A stretch of 64,000 bases of DNA, taken from contig JBANDB010000002.1 in the NCBI GenBank assembly GCA_037576215.1, positions 3,596,001 to 3,660,000 on the forward strand, in the 5' to 3' direction. Below, piece by piece: positions 24,063 to 35,899 of the stretch (the first letter of the stretch is position 1; every line of letters begins with the position of its first letter). Below the pieces are notes generated by a model. That model saw nothing but the letters and a program-made list of their open reading frames with translations, was not told the origin of the DNA and made no database searches. A program made the position numbers and the translations under genes. This DNA comes from Armillaria gallica (taxonomy: Eukaryota; Basidiomycota; Agaricomycetes; Agaricales; Physalacriaceae).

Positions 24063-24769
24063 TGCAATGTATTACATATCGAGAAGCTTGTTGTAATAAC
24101 CCGTAAGTTGATCTTGAACCAGCTTTTCGTAGCACGAAGCTCGGCGTTTGCTCATTAAGAAGACCTTGCAAGGAGTACGGCAATCAAGGACTTTTGTCCG
24201 GCGTTTTATTTAGAAGAACAAGGTGATTTCCGGACTTTCCCTTGGTTTCACCTTCTTTCATTGGGCTTGGATCACTATGTATTTTCGGAGCAACACAGGG
24301 TATCCTCTACAGCGCCTCATGTTCATCGTTTTGATGGAAAGACTTCGTACAGTTTACTGTGCCCGGTAAGATGGTGGTTTGATCACTGCGCTTACTACAC
24401 TGCCCCATGATACCACAGCATCGACGGTAAGCTGGATCCGAGGTTCCCATAACTCACTCGGTCAATAATAGTTTCAGAATTTCGGTACCCGCCGCCACTA
24501 TATAGTTGTAACTCGGAGGATGCGGTGATGAGCTCACTTCGAATTAAGGATACTCGTGGCACAGTGTTCGGCGCTTATCATACAGGCTCCCTACTTCTCC
24601 CTGTTCTTCTCAACTCGTATGGCAACTCATCAGTTACAGTGACATGATGCAGAGATGCTTCGATCCCAGTCACATAGCCGTGTACTTTTGAATACCATCT
24701 ACAAAAGTATGTGGGTGGATCTATCCATCACGAACTTCTTGCCAGTCGCCCCCTCGTCCTGGCAGCAAC
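24063..24769. other. intergenic, about 700 nt
   Basis: No credible coding frame on either strand. It separates the Josephin gene from the four-TM gene and presumably holds the latter's promoter. No repeat structure was noticed. Confidence 0.5.
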
Positions 24770-25345
24770 ATGAACCCACTGCCGTATCAACTACTGCCTC
24801 TCCTTTCTACGACACTGGGCGTATCGACGCTCACTCTGATCTTCGTCTTGGTCGCTCTCATAAACGCGGGCGTTCACCCCATTCTTTGGATTATCCCGGC
24901 TTCATACGGCCTCACATTTCCTTACTATTTCATCATGCTTTTAGCGACGCACTTTGAGCTTCGCGGCTCATCACGACTCTTCTCAAGATACAGCATCGTT
25001 TCCGCCTTTGTCTTTGCCTTGTTGTGGACGTCATGCAGCGCCTGCCTCTTGACCATAACTATCATAGAAGGGAAAGAAGATATCAAAATCGACGGGCTGG
25101 GGAAAGATACATGGCTTTTAATTGTTCCTTGTGTTTCTTGCCCAGTTCCGACATCCCTTATGTGGGTAATCGCAGAAGTCATGCGAAGGGAGAGGAATAA
25201 GATATTATATGCCATGAAGTGGCGACCAGCTGCTACCCAATCTTCTCAAACATGGAGGTTTGTCCTATCAATCTCTTTCTCCTTTGCGAGATTTGATTCA
25301 CCCATTTTCCTCAGTGTATCCTTGTCTAGCGTCGGCAGGGTTTGA
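24770..25345 (+). CDS. four-transmembrane protein, unknown
   Basis: I do not recognise a named family. The ATG at 24770 opens an intronless-looking frame with four hydrophobic segments: LSTTLGVSTLTLIFVLVALI, WIIPASYGLTFPYYFIMLLA, VSAFVFALLWTSCSACLLTI and LLIVPCVSCPVPTSLMWVIA. The layout resembles MARVEL-like or other small fungal four-TM proteins, but sequence alone does not settle that. A GT-AG intron (25258-25329, a multiple of three) may remove part of the C-terminus; the reading frame ends at 25345 either way. It is convergent with the YSH1 gene downstream. Confidence 0.6.
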   Translation: MNPLPYQLLPLLSTTLGVSTLTLIFVLVALINAGVHPILWIIPASYGLTFPYYFIMLLATHFELRGSSRLFSRYSIVSAFVFALLWTSCSACLLTITIIEGKEDIKIDGLGKDTWLLIVPCVSCPVPTSLMWVIAEVMRRERNKILYAMKWRPAATQSSQTWRFVLSISFSFARFDSPIFLSVSLSSVGRV

Positions 25346-25521
25346 CGCATCCGCTCTTTTACGATACTCAACAATGGATGATTCTTGTACTTTGTCACTT
25401 GTTCTAACGTTAACAAGTTGTAGTTTATCGATCGTTATCCTTGATCGTTTTTGGATGTTTTCGCTGCATTCAATGGGACCTCTTTAACACCGTGTCATCG
25501 CAACGATACCTGCTAAGTACT

Positions 25522-25535
25522 TATATATATATATA
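25522..25535. repeat. (TA)7 microsatellite
   Basis: Seven TA units lie between the convergent 3' ends of the four-TM gene and YSH1. No function is evident. Confidence 0.7.
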
Positions 25536-25575
25536 CCTAGCTACGCATTACAATGTCACTCCATCCTTAGCGGAA

Positions 25576-28559
25576 TTAACTATGTACCTCTAAATCTGAT
25601 TCGTTACTCTCATCGTCTTGGATGTTGGACTTGGAAACAGGCTTCTCCGCACTGGGTACATCGGGCGCCACCACATTCTCGGCCTCAGTACTCGCGTCCT
25701 GGGGCACATCAAAAGAGGGGCCCTTCTTGGCATTTTTCTCACCATCCTCCTCATGGTGCACTGAAGAAACAGTTGAAGAAAACGATTCCGTCAAAGAACT
25801 GACTGTTGTAACTGCCATATCAAGGACAGCTTCCACTCGTTTTCTCAGCGATTCATTTGAACTGGTGACAATCTGACAAATAGAGTTATTTTCCCATCGT
25901 TGATCCTGAGCACCGGAGCCAGAATAGGACGCACCATGGAGACTAAGCTTATTCGTGCATCTGCCTCGTCGAGTTGAACAAGTAGTGATGGTTCGTTACC
26001 AGGGCCATCCGGTTCTTGTTCTTCATCAAGCTCTTCTGGCATATGCAACTCCACTTCTCCAAAGTGGGCTTCCAAGAACATGATGAGACGCTGGATGCGT
26101 TTCATAGATGCAGTGTCATCGTCTGGGTTGGGATCTGCGTGTGGGTGTTCGTGAGGGTCTGGATGAGAGTGGGTATGCCCGTGGGATGTTACTGAAACAG
26201 AAACATATGCCATAGATATTAGAAGTTATAGTTAGAATCACAATTATCGCTTACGTTTGACAGAAGCGGGACTCTTATCAATTCCTGTTATGAGAGCAAG
26301 CGTCGAATCGGCAAGCATATCGTTACTTGCACTAGAATCCCATTCAAGAGTCAGTTCATGTTCTTGAGTTTGCTTTACATCGACAGCACCCATGACCTAC
26401 AAGGACATAAATTAGCCTAGAAGGACGGTGGAGCGGGGAACACGAGACTCACTCGCATGGTGGGAACACCATCTTTGTCCAACCCTTCCTCTACATGCCC
26501 ATACATCCCTTCAAGATGCCATCTTACCAGTCCCCAACGCACTCCTAGAGCGACTTTCTGTCTTTGCGTGACAGTACAGGTAGAAAGTCCTGTGAAGTCC
26601 CGTAAATCCCGCGGGTCCAAGAGGGTGTATGAATAATCTTTTGCGACTAGAAGACCTGACAAGACGTCGTTTGTTTGTGGCGCCGCATCTGCCAATGTTC
26701 CGATGGCCTGGATGAGTGGCGTCAAAGAGATGGTATAATAAAATTCATATGTATTACACACCTTTGCTACACGCTCACCCCGGAAGGAAAGATTTAGCGT
26801 TTCCAGATTACGAGGGGTGTGTATTTTGACGTCTTCTTCTCGCTCTTTGTACCGCGAAGTCATTGCCGCCCGTAAACGGCCCATAGCTGTCTGTTCACCA
26901 TGGACCAGAACCTGCGGAAGAGTTACACTAAATCATCAACAAGGAATAATGAAAGCTTTACTGACCACATGCTGTGCTTTGACCAGTTCTATGAACTCCG
27001 AGTTTTGAGAGTAGTCGACATGAGCACTGAAGGATATGTAATCCACCGATATCTTCCGGGGAATCATGCCGCCTTTCATGGATTCGAACTCATCCGGTTC
27101 CGTCATAATGTCCTATAGATGGGGGAAAGCCGTCGATGAGTGTGATGCTCAAGCTCAGAAAGAGATTCGACAGAAATAAATTCAATTCTTGCTCTTGTAA
27201 TATACACACGCAACGAAATCTTGAATAAACGACCATCTCCAGATTCACTCACCCGAGCAAGAGTTCCCTCAATAGAGTATCCCGTTATGATCAATCCATT
27301 CCGCGAGTCTGGAGCCCAGAGTTCACAAAGTTCTCGACTTGGGCCGGATGTCATGAATCCGGGGCTAGCAAGTACCACGCAAGGAGGGCCTTCGGCAATC
27401 TTTTTCTCCCACCCACGAGGCTGTGGGAGGTTTGATATATGCCTGGAGAAAAGTCAGAAACATACAAGCTGAAAGGAAGTTGGAAACATACTTGAAAACA
27501 AAAGGATTATCACGCTTAGCAAACCTAGATCGGATATGAGAGTTCATTGTATGAATGTAGGTTTGGTAGACGGCCATCGACTTTCGAGCTAGACCAGAAG
27601 CATAGTATATGGGTACGTTGTGCAAATCAGGGTGTTTCTTCCAGTATTCGTCGAGAATGAGTAGAGTTCTTGAGCCCGGCCCAACGCGAAGGTAGGAAGC
27701 AAAACATGACCACCTCGCCGAATGATAGAGTGCACAAGGTTAGTGAACCGCAGCTCTTTTTCGGGCCTGCTGTCTAGACTTTGAACACCGTACGTACTTT
27801 CAACGATCAAGACGTCCGGGTGTATGGGAGGGACTTCAGCCTTTACTAGGTGGCGGTCCTCTTCTCGAGAATAGTCCCTGTATACAAGATGCGAAGGCCA
27901 GCGATGTCAATGAGGAACATGCAAGCGCCCAAGACGTGGCCGGCATGATAGGTGTGAATGTGACACCCGGGCACGGTGTTATGACTTGATGGGCGGAGAT
28001 AGGAATGATAGAGGCGAACGACATGGACATATCTAAAGGAGAGAAAAGGGCATCCGAAGAAGTAGAGCTGATGAGAAGAGTAAGAATTGTGCTCGAGTAA
28101 CCGCAGGGAACAAAACGCACCCCATGCGCACGAAGTCCTGCATCATGAACTTGTGGAGGGCCTTCGTTGGATGGGTCATGTACACTTTCCCCTTGCCATC
28201 TCTAAAGTTGGTCTACTGGAAAATCAAGATACCAGACGGCTGCGATTAAACGATGACACGGACCTTTTCTGTAATGTAGGTGAGCGCTGCAGCGTGGTCG
28301 AGGTGAAAACTGTCCGTAAACAACGTTATAAAACAAGCCCAAGTCGAGCAAGATACACTAACTGTGTTATCAGAAGGGCATCGACGGTGCTCCAGTCGAG
28401 CTCGTCAATGAATGGCAGCGACGCAATTCCACTGTATGCAGGGTGGACGCCAGCATCACAGACAATAGTTCTGCCGCGATATTGCAAGACGCAGCACGAG
28501 CGTCCGACTTCTTGACCTGCACCAAGTAACGTTACACTCAATGTTGGTACATCAGACAT
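25576..28559 (-). CDS. YSH1: CPSF73/Ysh1 pre-mRNA 3'-end endonuclease
   Basis: The endonuclease of the cleavage and polyadenylation complex; cuts pre-mRNA before poly(A) addition, in the nucleus. It is a metallo-beta-lactamase plus beta-CASP protein. The start at 28559 ([20 protein letters not shown]) fits the family; an upstream in-frame ATG at 28652 would add 31 residues. The zinc motif [13 protein letters not shown] is rebuilt across an intron near 28300. Next come [18 protein letters not shown], the [13 protein letters not shown] motif, [33 protein letters not shown] and VLVHGE motifs, and a C-terminal CPSF73-100_C-like region with [12 protein letters not shown]. The last 200 residues are acidic and include a His-rich stretch. 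I saw no frameshift over about 3 kb and several introns. Confidence 0.93.
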
Positions 28560-28812
28560 GGTAGAACGATGAAAAACAGCAGAACTGGCGCCCTCTTCAC
28601 GATCGTTAGTAACAAAGAAGGCTGCAGTGTTTCGAATTGAGAAGGAAGCCAAACACAGAAATATTATTATGTAAGCCTATCATCGTGCTTCGGCCGAAGT
28701 AAATTTGTCGACCTTTCAAATTATTTACTTGATACAACATTCAGTAAATACTAACACCAGCAGAAATGCAAACAACAACGAAAGCAAGAGCAAGACGTAA
28801 AAAATACACAAA

Positions 28813-29656
28813 TCACCATCCAACCTCCCCCGACTGATACGGTTGTATCGTCACACCCGCCTCACCAGCCACCTTTCGTAAAATATATCGTTCTAAATGG
28901 TATATTTCGTAAGACTCAGCCGCAAGTTTCATAGCTTGTATATGATGAGGACGCGAATTTGCTGCAATAGCATGTCTCCGACTCTGCCAAATGCAGGTCG
29001 CAAGGTTCATCCCCGTCTCCTGGTTGGGTATCCCATACCAATAAAGTATTAGCTGAAATTTTGAGTGAGTAGATGCCGTAGGAGAAAACAATAATAACCT
29101 ACACCTCCGTTCCGAATGGCCTCATCATGAGCTTTTTTGTCAGCATCGTAGAGAGCTGCGACTTAGTAAGTAAAGGAATATGCTGGAAAAATGTTTTACA
29201 CGTACAACCACCGTCGCTGCCCGCCTTTCGTTTGCTCCTGAAAACGACGCAATACCACTCTCGTTCCTCATCTTTCGGGAGTCGCAAAGTAGACCAGTTG
29301 AAAGCCTCCGCATATGGGGTTGCCGCATAGTCGGAGACTATGGGTCGGAAATGATGTAGGGCTTTGTGAAGAGAAAGAGATGCGGGATCGATGTCTGGGA
29401 GACGTGTTTCTGTGACAAGAGGGGATGTGTCGGAGGGCATCGGGGGTGGTAATTCTAGTCGCTCTGGTAAAGAGGAGAGAAGGGGAGGTAGATAGAGCAC
29501 AGGCGACTGTGGTGACGTGAGGCTTTTGTCGTCAAAAGTAGGGAATGCATGAGGGTCTTTTGTAGTTTCTTCGGCTCCATGAAGTGCCAAGGTCAGTGGG
29601 GGCGAGCGCTGCAGCGCCTCCGACGGATGAGGAGGGTGGGCAAATGTAAGACTCAT
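28813..29656 (-). CDS. UPF0643-family protein
   Basis: A conserved fungal protein of unknown biochemical role. Family blocks are LHKALHHFRPIVSDYAATPY, EAFNWSTLRLPKDEEREWYC, VVFRSKRKAGSDGG, SLYDADKKAHDEA, LILYWYGIPNQETGMNLATC, IWQSRRHAIAANSRPHHIQA, YEIYHLERYILRKVAGE and the terminal PYQSGEVGW. Two introns (about 29164-29204 and 29047-29099) join them in frame. The start at 29656 (MSLTFAHPPHP) is preferred over the upstream ATG at 29806 because a TATA-like box sits 36 bp ahead of it. It is divergent from the complex I subunit gene. Confidence 0.85.
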
Positions 29657-29691
29657 GATAGGATGTAGAGGGGAAAGGAGCGCTGAACGAG

Positions 29692-29699
29692 TATTTATA
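29692..29699 (-). promoter_or_regulatory. TATA-like box of the UPF0643 gene
   Basis: On the minus strand it reads TATAAATA, about 36 bp before the ATG at 29656. It supports the shorter start. Confidence 0.4.
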
Positions 29700-30150
29700 C
29701 ATTTGCGGGTTTGCGGGGTATGGTGCAAGTTTTGCAAAGCTTGCGACGCGTCAGCCTCCTGAGGCAACGATTGCGCGATTTCAACGAAAATTTCCGACCA
29801 ACTCATTTATTAAAAGAAGGCTGGTCCTGGGGATTGGCGTCCGTGACCGCGGGGGAAGAGATAGACAGCAGCAAGCGTCGCATCTGCGTTCCAGTGGACG
29901 ATTCCTCTAGTTTAGAGTATCTGAGGTTACTTCAATTGAATCCAAGATGAACTTTAGCGCAGCACTAGAAACGTAATTCGCCTGAGCCAGATACACAAGC
30001 GAAGCCAGTAACTGAGTAAATGTGAAGGTAGAAGGACGCATTGTGAAAAATCCGAGTCGGAACTGTCGAAGACCAAGGCGGGGTGTGCAGCGGGCGTGGC
30101 GGGCCGATTTGGTGTTACAGCGTGACTGAGTGTCACACGTCAACTCAGAA

Positions 30151-30829
30151 ATGGCCACCAAGAAGGCGGCTGAATCGACGCTATACCATCTCAGTCCCAA
30201 GGGCTTTTGGAAGAAATTTCGCAAGTCGAGCACTTGTTTTCTCTGCCTTTTCGCTGACAAGGAAACAGGCGATGCGGTGGTTGTAAATCCCGAAATATCT
30301 ACTGGTCTACCCTTGTCCGAGCTCAACCGATACCCTCCACCAGCGTCCAGGCCAGAAAAGTACTCGAGCCCGGCTAGCAGAGGCGCGTATCCTGTTTACT
30401 TGTATAGGAATTCACAGCTGACAGCGCCGTGCAGCTTCTGACATTGCTGAGAACCCGTACTGGAAGCGGGATGTCCGACGTGCGTACCCCCAGCTGTCGG
30501 TCATGACACAGACGGAGCTTTCCACGCTGCTCATTGAGCATTCTACTCCTCAAGCGTATGTCGCGCCCTATTTCGCTGAGAGCTACGATGGCTGACAGTA
30601 TATGGATAGTGTTGCAGCACCCGCTGAGGGCAAGCAGGCCGTAGCAGCACCAAAGCCCGCCATGGAACTTTCTGCTGCCATTGCGACGATTACAGCGACG
30701 AACAAGGTCTTCTCAGAGTCTAACCTGCCTCCCAGTCTACCTATCCCTCACAAACGCTGGAGGCCAGTGCAGTCACCCGATGCCCCCCATCCACCGTATT
30801 CATATTTCCCAATGTCATTGTACAAGTAG
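30151..30829 (+). CDS. NADH:ubiquinone oxidoreductase (complex I) 21-kDa-type subunit
   Basis: Resembles the fungal complex I 21 kDa subunit of the mitochondrial inner membrane. The N-terminal domain reads LYHLSPKGFWKKFR, AVVVNPEISTGLPLSELNRY and PPPASRPEKYSSPAS. After an intron come ENPYWKRDVRRAYPQ, LSVMTQTELSTLLIEHS and a last exon ending YSYFPMSLYK. Exon joins are awkward. A 44-nt GT-AG piece after KKFRK leaves the frame one base off unless it is read through, and the junctions near 30389-30430 and 30559-30600 also need one-base adjustments. These may be sequence errors or misplaced splice sites. The gene is small and needed for respiration, so decay is unlikely. It shares its upstream region with the UPF0643 gene. 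Confidence 0.72.
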
Positions 30830-30927
30830 ATGGCTGCTATCGTAGCTAACGGGGATACAATACAATAATTACAGAAGGAAAGGCACTTGAGTCGTTGAAA
30901 GCTCCGGCTAAGCAACTGTAAATAAAC

Positions 30928-32451
30928 ATGTCATCTGTACCACCACCACCTAGTGCAGCGGCTGGCTCATCTCAAGCAGTCCAAGCGGCCGCCTTCGCAG
31001 ATGACCCACGGTACAATCCATGCATTCACAGGCAATCGTAGTGCTCAACACTCTCCTACAGTATATACTTTTCGAAAGAGACCAACAAGTGGCATTTCGA
31101 ACAGGATGACGGAACAGAATTGGAATACGATGCCGCCAAAGGCTCTTGGGTGCCCATGGTCAGCCTCCAGCAGCATCAGTATGCTCGCCACTGACAGCTT
31201 GCAGCTCGACGAAGACCTGGTGAAACAGCAACAAGCCGCCTATTCCGTCTCTGGCGTTGATGAAGAGGCCAGTCGCGTCATTTTTCGGTTTTGACCTGAC
31301 CCAACCCCGAGCTGTGTCCCCCTACCACAGACGCCCGCTGCGCCGGTCCTTGCGCGCGAAAACAAGAAGCGGAAGGAACCCGACTACACCTCTGCGACAT
31401 CGAATGCTGATATTTCGATTAAGCGGGGTAGACATGACAAGAAGGACAAGCCTCCGGCTGAGCGCTCATCCAAGAATACGGCGGTATATGTTAGCGGACT
31501 GCCCCCCGACACAGAGTTCGACGAGCTTGTGCAGTGTTTCTCCAAGTGCGGCGTCTTGGAGGAAGACGATGACGGGGAGCCCAAGGTGAAGATGTACGCA
31601 CGAGAGGATGGGTCGTTCAGTGGTGATGCTTTGGTGGTGTACTTCAAGGAAGACTCGGTTTCGCTCGCGCTGAGCATCCTTGACGAGTACGAATTGCGGC
31701 TAGGCGACTCGTCCAGTGTTATGCGGTTGTCTAAAGCTGATTTCTCGCACAAAAATGCCGGTGGCGGCACTCATGCCGAGGCGAAACCACGGAAGACGGT
31801 CGATAGGAAGAAGGCTTCCCAGCGGATAGGGAAAATGCAAAAGTATGTGTCATTTTTCCCCTCCAGTCGCCGATCAGGACTCAAGTTTTAAAGAAAACTA
31901 CAAGAGTGGGTCGATGAGGATGGATTCGGGCCTGCAATCACGCCTGAAGACTCTTCCCATGCAATCAACAAGAACAGCCGAGTGGTGGTCTTGAAACACA
32001 TGTTCACGTTAAAAGATTTGGAAGACGACGTTTCTCTCCTTCTTGACTTAAAGGAGGAAGTCCGAGAGGAGTGCTCGTCACTGGGCGAGGTGACGAATGT
32101 TGTTCTCTATGATGCAAGTATATCTTATTGTGCCACTTGTAAGATTTCCTAACGTCCTTTACAGAAAGAGAAGGACGGTGTCATCACTGTCAAATTCCGC
32201 GACCCACTTAGTGCCCAGGCTTGTGTGATAGTAGGGAGACAAAAATCATATTCATATGTTTTAGCTGACGGATTTTACAGAAAATGAATGGAAGATTTTT
32301 TGACGGAAGGCGGGTGGAGGCCTCTTTGTATAATGGCAAGCAAAGATTCCAACGTAATGGAACAGGCGATGAACTCGAGGGCGAAAGCGCTGAGGCAGAG
32401 AAGAAACGACTGGACGACTTTGCTCAATGGCTACTGACTGAAGGTGATTGA
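30928..32451 (+). CDS. CUS2: Cus2/TAT-SF1-type splicing factor
   Basis: A U2 snRNP-associated splicing factor that binds U2 snRNA and SF3b. The start at 30928 gives MSSVPPPPSAAAGSS. After an intron the WW-like block IYFSKETNKWHFEQDDGTEL appears, then EYDAAKGSWVPM. RRM1 begins NTAVYVSGLPPDTEFDELVQ. RRM2 begins NSRVVVLKHMFTLKDLEDD and ends with KMNGRFFDGRRVEASLYNG, where GRFFDGR is the R-x-F feature of a U2AF-homology motif. It ends FAQWLLTEGD. Introns are about 50 nt and all joins are in frame, including the one before TPAAPVLARENKKRKEPDY. Confidence 0.9.
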
Positions 32452-32597
32452 TGCAGCTTATTTGGACCTAAAATCCGTGTACATTACTACAATCAGTGTT
32501 ATCCGCCTGGGGAACTAATACATGGCATTCTAAAGTTACCAACAAGAACATAATGGTTTCTTGGTTATGGTTTCAAGTCGCTGCATGAAAGTTTGAG

Positions 32598-35500
32598 CTA
32601 GTCAGTCAAACAAACAGAGTCCGTACTCACTTCAACGACAACTGTTCTCTTAGCAGTGGGTTCAGAAGGTTGTAACCAATCGATGCGTCGTCCAACTTGG
32701 CTTGCCCATCGGCTATGCTCTACTTGAGGGGTCGACATGGACATTGCTACAAGATCCTCCTCCGTCATCGAGCTCGCCATGGATGGAACCTCAAGCACGG
32801 TCGCTAGTGGACTTGCAGGGGGGGAGAACGGGGACGTAGGTGCACCCCCTGGAAGAGACTGCGACGATGAAGCCGAAGATGCTTGACCACGCGCGGGAAT
32901 ACGTATAGGTTTTGTCGAGGATTCCCCGACATCCATCTCCTCAGTATCTTCGTCTTCGGCGTTTAATCGTTGTAGACTGGCCTCGACTGCGTCTAACCGC
33001 TCCAAGTGTTCTAATACAGTAACACCGGTTGTTCCGGGATGTACCCTCTGGAACTTTGCGGCAAAAGGAACAGGTCGAGGAACGCCGGAGGCATCCGATA
33101 TTGTTCGTTGAATGGGAGGAGGAAAATCATCTGAGCTTTGGCTACGGGCACGTCTCGGGAGAGGAACGCTGTTTATGGATAGTTTCGGTGATACAGTGAC
33201 AGGGCTGTTAGTGTCGTCCAAGTCTGCTTCAGTGAGTTCAAGTTCATCGTTCCAGACTAAGGCTTTAGTACGTCTTGTCAGCTCCAAGGGACCTAGAACT
33301 CGTTAACGACTGTGTCAGCGTCTCCTAGGTTTGCTCACCTTCATCCTAAGGTACATCGATGTATATTAGCTCGAGAGCCTGTAATGGATAGCTGAGCACG
33401 CACTGAATGTTTTAGGGACTGGACGATGTTCCACGCTTGGCCTAAAATAACAGCTGAGTTGTGGGATGGTCAACCATTAAATCCACTCACCCTTCATAAC
33501 AGCTAATTGTCGCTAGCAAAAAAGGGGTGTCAACAAAACTAGCAATGTCACTGCCTACCCAAAAGTATGACTGCTCCGGACGTCTTCCAATACGACGCCC
33601 AAAATCCAGTACAACCTATGGGTAGCAAACAGTCCTATGAAATCGACGTACAGCAAACATTTTAGGGTGAAAATCGGGGTCAACAGCAAAAAGCTTCTCT
33701 AATTCGAAAGTCGTCTCTTCCCACCACGACTTGGATGTTAGCAGAGGCAAAAAGCGATTCCGCGTCTCGTCGCTGAATGGTTTTCCTATAACACTGACAG
33801 GCAGGTAGAGCCAACCGTAAGCATAACTACGCCAGCCCTGCGGATGTTCGTGAGGGAAAGATAGAGAGTTATCGATTGCCGCGATATGAATGTGAGGGTA
33901 GCGAGTGTAATCAACTCCGGGAATTGTTGTAGAAGAAGTTGCTCCCATGGAGACAGAAAGATAAGACCGCGGCGTCTCCATTTGTGGCACTTTCGGGGAC
34001 CGCCTGAGTTCGCTCATCAGCGGCATATCCAGCGTAGCAGAGCGCGAGGGGGCAACATCGACCAATGACTTCTCGTGGTCGATATCACAATATTTGATCA
34101 TGTAATTGTCAGCACCGCGATCGGTATTGAGCATGAGATAATCTGTAACATCTTCAGAATTGAAGAACAGAATATCTGTACAAAATCTTACCTAAAATCA
34201 CGAGTCTTATAGAAAAAACCTTCAGCAACTTGACTAAGTATACGGGCTGACAAAAATACTGACTTTTCTAATTCCTCCCGGAAACTTTGTTGTAGCGACG
34301 GTGTCCAATAAAATGGGGTCTGGGGGTCAGCCTCCGTCGCGTCGAACAGGCGTTCCTCTTCGTAGTCTTCATAGACATCTTCAGGATCGCCGGTCTTTCC
34401 ACAAATTACCTTGACCGCACTGAGTAGACGCTTGGAAACGCTACCTTGTCGATGCGTAGAATCATCAAAGGTATCTGCAATAGCACGTCCTGGCCAAGGG
34501 TACTTTCGCAAAAATTCCGATGCGTCCTGGTAACCATGTAGGAAGTACTGCAGGCTGCCTATTTTGTCTGGTAGCTGTTTTCCCTTTTTCGCTGCATTTC
34601 GGTCTAGCCAGTCATAGAAAAATGACTGCAAGTAGAGTATAAGGATGGCATATGATATGTGAAAATGTCACGCACGGAGCTGGATAATGACGCGAGCTTG
34701 GTGGGAGGCACGATGTGAAGATCCAGACGTTCGTCTAGCAGTGATGCCGCTGCCTCAGAAATGTAGCTGTAAACATGTAAGGAACACGTTGCAAAACTTT
34801 AAGTAGCAAAGACCTCAAATTGGGTATAAGACATGCGCGACCAAAAGGTATTATAAATCTGAACTGTCGGTGAAGCCATTTTGTCGTCTATTGCCAAACG
34901 TTCAGGAGGAAATCCAACACCATGTATGCGGAAATACCTTAGGGTTCAATCGTCCATATGGTTCTTCGTCTTTAGGTTTGAACACGCTGAAGAATTTGAT
35001 CAGCCAACAACACGAGGCCGAACGATACTACAACGCACGCAACGGTATGGACTCGGCCATTCTCCATCTTGGCGCGCGCGAAATATGAGCCTGATGACCC
35101 CTTGGTGATCATCTTGGGATGAATCCCTTCTGAAATAGCGGACTTGACGGACTTCACTAAACTAGTGCATATATTCGTTAGCGAGACACGATCCTCGGAC
35201 TTCGAGACACTCACGCCTCAAACTCGGCTGCTGTCATAGGAGGTTTGTGATCCAACGTTTTGACCTGTGGCTTATATGAGCCATTGAGATGGTACCGCGT
35301 CGAGCAAACTCACTACTCCAGCAGGAGGAGCATCGACGAAGATGGTAGGTTCGAAGACACTGCGCCATATTTGCTTCTTGGCGTGTTCCTTGACTGTTTT
35401 CTTCCTCTTTACCCGCTGGGCAATAGATTCTGTCCACCTGCGAGAATTACAGTTCGATGAGGCGCCGGAAAATTTCAGACACGCACCTTTTGAACGCCGT

Positions 35501-35647
35501 GTCCAACTTGTGGAGATCTATGCTTCCTGACCGAGACGCTCGACGCCGCCCACTTGCTCGTGAAGTCGGCACCTGAGTGCCTTCGCCAATGTCGTCTTCA
35601 TCGTCGATGGTCTGCACTAAAGGTTGGTATCCAGCTCGGTTGGACAT
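32598..35647 (-). CDS. LSB6: type II phosphatidylinositol 4-kinase
   Basis: Makes PI4P on endosomal, vacuolar and plasma membranes. The start at 35647 gives MSNRAGYQPLVQTIDDED; a further in-frame ATG lies at 35761. The kinase domain shows GSSGSYFARAKMENG (glycine loop), [62 protein letters not shown] (catalytic loop with N-x-D-R-G-x-D-N), and HIAAIDNSLSFPHEHP, which contains the metal-binding IDN. WRSYAYGWLYLPV follows. The C-terminal 230 residues (32598-33287) are Ser/Pro-rich and disordered, ending VEVSTDSVCLTD. Many short introns join without frame loss. Confidence 0.92.
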
Positions 35648-35899
35648 CGAGATGGACAAGGGAGAGTGACGGTGACGACCGCGACGACCATTAAGGGCTA
35701 GTGGCTGTGCGATCGCCGACAGGGGTAATCCGGAACACGTCATCGCGCTTAAGTATTTCAACGCGGGGTATTGCCGTCCAAATGATCTTGATTTTTCTTC
35801 TTTCTTCCATCATGAAGAAAGTAGCTCATGGGACCATGTTGATAAGCAGTCGGTGTGCATGGAGATTATACGCTCCGGTTCTTGCTGTTCTTTACTCTC